Below are positions 7,352 through 11,189 of a stretch of DNA of 11,189 nt, piece by piece. The notes beneath the pieces are model-generated. The model saw only the letters and a list, made by a program, of their open reading frames with translations. It was not told the DNA's origin and did not search any database. Position numbers and translations under genes: made by a program. Source of the DNA: Desulfurococcales archaeon ex4484_204 (lineage in GTDB: Archaea > Thermoproteota > Thermoprotei_A > Sulfolobales > NBVN01); the NCBI GenBank assembly GCA_002255065.1, contig NJEF01000074.1:1-11189 (forward strand). The letters are read 5' to 3'. How positions within the stretch are numbered: position 1 is the first letter of the stretch; the number at the start of each line of letters is the position of its first letter.

Positions 7352-7390
7352 ACCAAGCCACCTACCTGTCACTAACTCTGTCTATCTAAG

Positions 7391-7399
7391 TATTAATTC
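7391..7399 (-). promoter_or_regulatory. Possible TATA-like element for infB
   Basis: GAATTAATA on the minus strand lies in the 66-base gap after the aRF1-like gene. It would place a transcript start near 7369, giving a leader of about 18 bases that includes the SD. It is a weak match, and infB could instead be read from the upstream aRF1-like promoter. Confidence 0.3.
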
Positions 7400-7417
7400 T
7401 ATCCTAAACCATCGAGC

Positions 7418-8479
7418 CTAGATTACGGAGACGTAGTATCTGAGAACAGCGACTAAACCCCCGAAGGTCTTCCTTATCCAGGCGTAGTCGGGTATGAGCT
7501 CATTAACAACGAATACGTCTGCCCCAGCCTTCCTAGCCCTCTCCACAACATCATCTATTCTCGGGTAGTCCTCTGTTACTATTATGAATTTAACAGCCTT
7601 AAGCTCTAGGGCCTTCTTGATAGCTTCCTCACCATATATCGCTAAACCGTCGTCCTTAGCTAAGTGGAGGTTAAACTCCTCTAAAGCCTTAGTAATCCTT
7701 ACGTATATGTGCTCCTTAATCACGTCCTCAGCTCTTAGAACAAGCTCTTTAAGGCCGGGCTCGCCCTGACTACTGACATCTATTGGACCTCCTATGATGA
7801 GCTTCTGCAATCTATACTCTAGGTAGTTCCCCTTCATGAAGCTCACCTTAGTAAAGCCGGGACCACCTATTAAGATCCCCTTTAACTTTCCCTCCTCAAG
7901 GAGGGGGAGGAAATAGTTACTAGCTTTCTCACCCACCTTCTTAAAGAAGTCCTTGGTTAGCTCTTCAATAACCCGGTCGAACCTCCTTTGAGACCAGCCC
8001 CCCCTGCTATGCTTACCCGGTATGTAACCTTCAACCTCATCTAGAACCGTTAGCGACGCGCCCTTAAGCAGACCTATGGTTGCTTCATCCCTCTCTATTA
8101 TTATGAGCCCGTAAGCATCGTTCTCCTCAATCATGGATTCGAGGAACTCTACGTGGAACCACTTATCAGTTCTATAGAAGTAAACCTTTATGGGCTCGGG
8201 AGGGGAGAACATTAAGGCAATGAACTCACCTGTTTCATCGTTCTCACCCGCGAACACCACTAAACCATTAGGTGGGACCTTAGGTATCCTTAACAACCTA
8301 TCGATGGCTGCTGATAGGGCTGCCTGAACCTTGCTCTTAGTTCTCTTAAGCTTAATGTTCTCAGTAATCGCTAGCTCCTGGCGCAGCATGCTAACTATAT
8401 CGCTCACAGGCCTGCCTGGAGGTATGTAAAGCGATAGAAGGGTTGTTGCGTGAGCCCTCCACTTCTTAAGCTCCTTCAC
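7418..8479 (-). CDS. aRF1/eRF1-family protein with GGW in place of GGQ (non-canonical release factor paralogue)
   Basis: The protein has the eRF1/aRF1 fold order. The N domain runs from about residue 1 to 110 (counting from GTG 8479), with LYIPPGRPVSDIV and ENIKLK. The M domain has GYIPGKHSRGGWSQRRFDRV. The C domain has ILIGGPGFTK, GLKEL, GLAIYGEEAIKKALE and a terminal TFGGLVAVLRY. Four functional motifs differ from canonical aRF1. GGQ is GGW (160-162, codon TGG at 7996-7994). NIKS is NIKL (41-44). YxCxxxF is YRTDKWF (102-108). GT(S/E) is ATT (11-13). The CxxC zinc minidomain is missing, giving 353 residues against about 370-415. Flanking residues are well kept and the frame is intact, so this is not obvious decay. 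Homologous codons extend upstream to about 8506 with no ATG, GTG or TTG, so the start is uncertain. A canonical aRF1 is expected elsewhere in the genome. Pelota is excluded because the NIK and GKH-GGx loop are present. Confidence 0.88.
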   Translation of the reverse strand: MKELKKWRAHATTLLSLYIPPGRPVSDIVSMLRQELAITENIKLKRTKSKVQAALSAAIDRLLRIPKVPPNGLVVFAGENDETGEFIALMFSPPEPIKVYFYRTDKWFHVEFLESMIEENDAYGLIIIERDEATIGLLKGASLTVLDEVEGYIPGKHSRGGWSQRRFDRVIEELTKDFFKKVGEKASNYFLPLLEEGKLKGILIGGPGFTKVSFMKGNYLEYRLQKLIIGGPIDVSSQGEPGLKELVLRAEDVIKEHIYVRITKALEEFNLHLAKDDGLAIYGEEAIKKALELKAVKFIIVTEDYPRIDDVVERARKAGADVFVVNELIPDYAWIRKTFGGLVAVLRYYVSVI

Positions 8480-8563
8480 AACCCTCTTAAGCTCCTCCTT
8501 CGTTATTTGAAGCCTTACCTCACCGCTAAATACAGCTCACCCTCCATGACCTTTAGCTGCTAA

Positions 8564-8572
8564 ATTTTTAAA
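8564..8572 (-). promoter_or_regulatory. TATA-like promoter of the aRF1-like gene
   Basis: TTTAAAAAT on the minus strand lies in the short gap after feoB. It predicts a transcript start near 8542-8547. That coincides with an ATG (8547) opening only a ten-codon frame (to TAA 8517-8515), and leaves the SD-like GGTGAGGT (8524-8517) upstream of a non-standard ATA at 8506. It shows the gene is probably transcribed separately from feoB. Confidence 0.55.
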
Positions 8573-8584
8573 CTTAATACCACT

Positions 8585-10714
8585 CTACGCTAGCACGGCG
8601 TTAGCTATAAGGAATACGAGCAGCGACGTTACATAAGCTAATGATAACATGTAAACTATGGCTAATAGGGTCATTTTAATGCTCCTGCTCTCCTGAAGAA
8701 TTACCGCTAATGTTGCGAGGCAGGGGACGTAGAGCGTTACGAACGTTAGTATGCTTAAGGCCTGAGCCCTTGATATTCCAATACCCTTCAAGACGTTTAT
8801 AGGGTCCTCTCCCCCTCCATATACTACGACTAAGCTATCCAGAACAACCTCCTTAGCAACAAACCCATTTATTAAGGCAAACCCTAACCTCCATGCATCA
8901 CCTCCTCTTAACCCTAAAGGTGCTAGGGCTGGGGCTATAGCTCTACCCATTACTGAAGCATAGCTACTGGCTACGTCCCCGGTAGGGCCTAGGTAGCCCT
9001 GGGGCCCGGTATAGACTAGAAGCCATACAACCACGCTTAATGCAAATATTATAATCCCGGCCTTCCTTAAGAAGTGCTTCGTGCTGTCCCAGGAGAGCCA
9101 CCACACAACCCTAGCTTTAGGGCTATGGATAGGTGGTAGCTCCAGGAGGAGTTCAGGGGGGGCTCTATCCTTAAACCACAACCTCCTTATTATTAGGGAT
9201 GTAATGAGGGCTACTGCTGTACCTATAACGTAGACGAAGAATATTGTTAATGCCTGACTCAGTGGGTCATTAAAGAAAGCTGTTGCGAAAGCCAGTGCCA
9301 CAACGAGCCTTGCCTGACAGGGAATGAATGGAACCGAGAAGATCAGCTCGTACCTCTCGTGCTCATCGATCGAGGTCCTACTAGCCAGTACAGCGGGGAC
9401 GTTACAGCCTAGGCTTATTATGAATGGATAGATGGCCCTACCGGAAAGACCGAATTTCGAAAAGAAGGTATGGAGGCTAACAGCCATCCTAGGAGCTAGC
9501 CCGGAGTCTTCAAGCATTGCTAGGAGGACTGATACCAGGAATATTAGGGGTAGGAACGTTAACACAGACCCGACGCCGGTAATGATGCCATTGGATATTA
9601 ATGATGAAAGCCACACAGGCCCTACACTACTTAGCGTGGTTGAGGTAGTTCTAGAAAGCCATCCAAAAAACGCGCTTAAGAGTCCACTTAAACTAAACTC
9701 CTCCACTGCCGATGCCTCCCTAGAGAGGCCTAAGGTGTTAAGCACTATGTTTAGCGGGAAGCCCGTGTTTAGAGCGAATGCTATGAAGAAGGTGAGGAAG
9801 ATTATTATAGTGCTCACCGCGGGGCCTATGACGGGCTTTTGAAGAACCTCCTCAATAAACCTAGCTCTAGCTTTAATGGCTGTCCTCACAATGGCTTTCC
9901 TAGCTATGTGGTCTACGAACTCAAAGCGCTTCTTAACCAGGTACTCAGAAACATCTATACCTAGTTCCTTACGTACCGTAGCCCTCACCTCACTAATTCT
10001 TTGAATAACGTCCTCCCCACCGCTACCTGCTAGGATTTCCTCAAGCCTCGGGTCCCCTTCAAGGAGCCTGACAGCTACCCACCTACTTGGGTAACTAGGT
10101 AAGAACCCCCCCTCCCTTATGAATGACTCAGCCTTTTTTATGAATGGTTCAAGCACGCCGTAATCCACTACTAGACGGTTCCTAGCATCACCCCTCCTCG
10201 CACGACCTACTATAGCGTCTAGCAGCTCTCTTATCCCTTCACCCCTTATTGCTGCTGTAGCGATTACAGGTACTTTAAGGTCTCTCTCTATCTCATTAAA
10301 GTGTATGTGAATACCTTTAGAATGTGCTTCATCTACCTTAGTAAACGCTATGATAACGTTAGGAGTTAGCTCAAGGACCTGGATAGCTAGGTACATAGTA
10401 CGTTCAGGAGATGTTGAATCGACTAACACCACTATAACATCAGCATTTCCCGCAATCATGAACTCCCTAGAAATAACCTCCTCACGGCTTGTAGCGCTAA
10501 TACCGTAAATACCTGGTAGGTCTACAAGGCATAGCCTCCGCCCCTTATAGTCCCTAACTCCGTACTTTAACTCAACAGTAACACCAGGCCAATTACCAAC
10601 CCTTACCGACTCCCCGGTTAAAACATTAAACAGCGTTGACTTCCCTACATTAGGGTTACCTGTAAGTGCTACAACAATGTCGCACCTGCTCTCTTCTGAT
10701 CCACTACTTACCAT
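8585..10714 (-). CDS. feoB: Ferrous iron transport protein B (FeoB)
   Basis: A membrane Fe(II) uptake protein with a cytosolic GTPase. The product is 709 residues and full length for an archaeal FeoB. The G domain shows G1 GNPNVGKS (19-26), G2 around T46 in NWPGVTVE, G3 DLPG (65-68) and G4 TKVD (125-128, where many FeoBs have NxxD). The G5 loop reads TAAIRGEG. A helical spacer leads to the membrane core, with hydrophobic segments from about residue 295 to 709. The two Gate motifs are present: GCNVPAVLASR (436-446), followed by FSVPFIPCQARL, and FVAKEVVLDSLVVVYG, followed by FVTLYVPCLATLAV with C665. No FeoA or FeoC gene is adjacent in this window. The ATG at 10714 has GAGG four bases upstream and a strong TATA with an operator-like repeat. 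The stop is TAG at 8587-8585. Confidence 0.96.
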   Translation of the reverse strand: MVSSGSEESRCDIVVALTGNPNVGKSTLFNVLTGESVRVGNWPGVTVELKYGVRDYKGRRLCLVDLPGIYGISATSREEVISREFMIAGNADVIVVLVDSTSPERTMYLAIQVLELTPNVIIAFTKVDEAHSKGIHIHFNEIERDLKVPVIATAAIRGEGIRELLDAIVGRARRGDARNRLVVDYGVLEPFIKKAESFIREGGFLPSYPSRWVAVRLLEGDPRLEEILAGSGGEDVIQRISEVRATVRKELGIDVSEYLVKKRFEFVDHIARKAIVRTAIKARARFIEEVLQKPVIGPAVSTIIIFLTFFIAFALNTGFPLNIVLNTLGLSREASAVEEFSLSGLLSAFFGWLSRTTSTTLSSVGPVWLSSLISNGIITGVGSVLTFLPLIFLVSVLLAMLEDSGLAPRMAVSLHTFFSKFGLSGRAIYPFIISLGCNVPAVLASRTSIDEHERYELIFSVPFIPCQARLVVALAFATAFFNDPLSQALTIFFVYVIGTAVALITSLIIRRLWFKDRAPPELLLELPPIHSPKARVVWWLSWDSTKHFLRKAGIIIFALSVVVWLLVYTGPQGYLGPTGDVASSYASVMGRAIAPALAPLGLRGGDAWRLGFALINGFVAKEVVLDSLVVVYGGGEDPINVLKGIGISRAQALSILTFVTLYVPCLATLAVILQESRSIKMTLLAIVYMLSLAYVTSLLVFLIANAVLA

Positions 10715-10729
10715 AGGTCCTCAAAAATA

Positions 10730-10743
10730 TTAGGGTAACCTAA
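10730..10743. promoter_or_regulatory. DtxR/IdeR-like operator over the feoB promoter
   Basis: TTAGGGTAACCTAA is an inverted repeat of TTAGG and CCTAA with a four-base spacer. On the minus strand it reads TTAGGTTACCCTAA, matching 13 of the first 14 positions of the bacterial DtxR/IdeR consensus (TTAGGTTAGSCTAA...). It abuts the TATA box and lies just upstream of the predicted start site, where a bound repressor would block initiation. Iron-responsive repression of feoB by a DtxR-family (MDR1-like) protein is inference from this match and context. Confidence 0.55.
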
Positions 10744-10751
10744 TTTTTAAA
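10744..10751 (-). promoter_or_regulatory. TATA-like promoter of feoB
   Basis: TTTAAAAA on the minus strand predicts a transcript start near 10722, directly at the SD GAGG (10722-10719) and only eight bases from the ATG. The leader is therefore very short. The adjacent inverted repeat at 10730-10743 lies between this box and the start site. Confidence 0.6.
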
Positions 10752-10876
10752 CATTCCTTAAGAAAAGCAGAGATTGCGTTGAGACCCCTCCCCATAGGTC
10801 TACTCACTGGGCTATATTTTAGTAAGCTATACTGGGATTATTTTAAGCCCTGTTTTTAGTTCTAGAATAAAGGTCT

Positions 10877-10905
10877 AGTGATGTTTAGGCGATAGACTCA
10901 TCACT
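10877..10905. repeat. Short inverted repeat in the feoB upstream intergenic region
   Basis: AGTGATG (10877-10883) is repeated inverted as CATCACT (10899-10905) around a 15-base loop. It sits between the feoB promoter and that of the right-hand small gene, about 50 bases upstream of the latter's TATA. It may be an operator, or chance. I see no other gene or structure in the rest of the 10752-10945 stretch. Confidence 0.25.
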
Positions 10906-10950
10906 TTCGTATTCTATATTAATCCTTGGAAGTATTAAGGAGAGGCGTTC

Positions 10951-10957
10951 TTTAAAG
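10951..10957 (+). promoter_or_regulatory. TATA-like promoter of the right-end small gene
   Basis: TTTAAAG within TTCTTTAAAGTTTCC predicts a transcript start near 10978, a few bases before the SD GGTGA (10982-10986) of the gene at 10992. The spacing of box, start site and SD is coherent. Confidence 0.5.
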
Positions 10958-10991
10958 TTTCCTTAGGGCTACATACTAATTGGTGACGTTG

Positions 10992-11171
10992 ATGAGGAAG
11001 AGGTTGGTTGTTTACGTAGGTTATGATGGTAGGAGCGCTTCTATCCTAAGGAGGGCTAGGAGTTTAGCGCCATTCTTCGATGACTTAACGGTAATCTACG
11101 TTCCTGAGAGTGATCCCGAGGTGTTATCAGCGCTGTCGATACCGAGCGCAGTGGTTGAGGACATCGCCTAG
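10992..11171 (+). CDS. Small unknown protein, 59 residues, alpha/beta type
   Basis: I do not recognise this protein. It begins RKRLVVYVGYDGRSASILRRARSLAPFFDDLTVIYVPESDPEVLSAL by composition and ends VVEDIA. The pattern is strand (LVVYVGY), helix (SASILRRARSLA), strand (LTVIYVP), helix (DPEVLSALS), strand (AVVEDI), like half of a Rossmann or thioredoxin-type fold; no CxxC is present. Start ATG 10992 is chosen because GGTGA (10982-10986) is five bases upstream; in-frame TTG 10980 and GTG 10983 overlap or precede that SD. It ends with two consecutive TAG codons, so it is not simply cut by the window edge. It has its own promoter and is divergent from feoB. Confidence 0.6.
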   Translation: MRKRLVVYVGYDGRSASILRRARSLAPFFDDLTVIYVPESDPEVLSALSIPSAVVEDIA

Positions 11172-11189
11172 TAGTGTTACTGCCCCTCT

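Noticed and set aside
7352..7372. GTG 7372 as the infB start
   Set aside because: AGGTGG at 7363-7358 would lie within the coding region and is ideally spaced for ATG 7351.
7994..7996. TGG as a product of altered genetic code or TGA recoding
   Set aside because: The codon is ordinary TGG, and TGA is used as a stop by the L24e gene, so no recoding is indicated.
7418..8479. Pelota (Dom34) instead of an aRF1-type protein
   Set aside because: Pelota lacks NIKx and the GKH...GGx...SQRRF loop; both are present here in aRF1 order.
9432..9842. Plus-strand open frame inside feoB
   Set aside because: Antisense shadow of the FeoB membrane core.
10777..10860. A 26-codon frame from a TTG between feoB and the right-end gene
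   Set aside because: No SD, no promoter at the right distance and no recognisable family; it does not resemble FeoA.

Overview
The window is archaeal. It carries eukaryote-type translation genes (eL8/L7Ae, eS28, eL24, aIF5B, a class-I eRF1/aRF1-family protein), an archaeal-type GluRS, and the archaeal lipid-precursor enzymes IDI-2 and GGPP synthase. A/T-rich TATA-like elements lie about 25 bases before likely transcript starts, and GGTGA/AGGTG-type Shine-Dalgarno (SD) sites precede several genes. Arg is written mostly as AGG and Ile often as ATA. The isoprenoid genes next to gltX, and a DUF2118-like gene between them, suggest a Thermoproteota (TACK) lineage, probably thermophilic. The sequence alone does not settle the lineage. 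All three stop codons are used (TAA x4, TAG x5, TGA x1 by my reading), so nothing points to stop-codon recoding.

Layout. (1) Bases 1-4176, plus strand: a tightly packed set of type 2 IPP isomerase (5' end cut by the window), GGPP synthase, a small DUF2118-like protein, and glutamyl-tRNA synthetase. (2) Bases 4190-5519: a rearranged form of the conserved archaeal cluster L7Ae-S28e-L24e-Ndk-IF5B. L7Ae, L24e and ndk remain on the plus strand, S28e has been flipped to the minus strand, and ndk is cut off before its catalytic histidine. (3) Bases 5516-8506, minus strand: aIF5B, convergent on the broken ndk with overlapping stop codons, preceded by an unusual aRF1-family gene. (4) Bases 8585-10714, minus strand: a full-length FeoB ferrous iron transporter whose promoter contains a DtxR/IdeR-like inverted repeat. 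(5) Bases 10992-11171, plus strand: a short divergent unknown protein.

The most striking item is the aRF1-family protein. The universally conserved GGQ tripeptide of peptide release factors reads GGW inside an otherwise intact GKH...SQRRF loop. The NIKS and YxCxxxF stop-codon-recognition motifs are also changed, and the zinc minidomain of the C domain is absent. It looks like an intact but non-canonical paralogue that could bind the ribosomal A site without releasing peptide, as a rescue, hibernation or competitor factor. That role is inference. The second notable story is local scrambling of one of the most conserved archaeal operons, with loss of the ndk 3' half at a rearrangement junction. 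I found no RNA genes, CRISPR arrays, insertion sequences or prophage parts.
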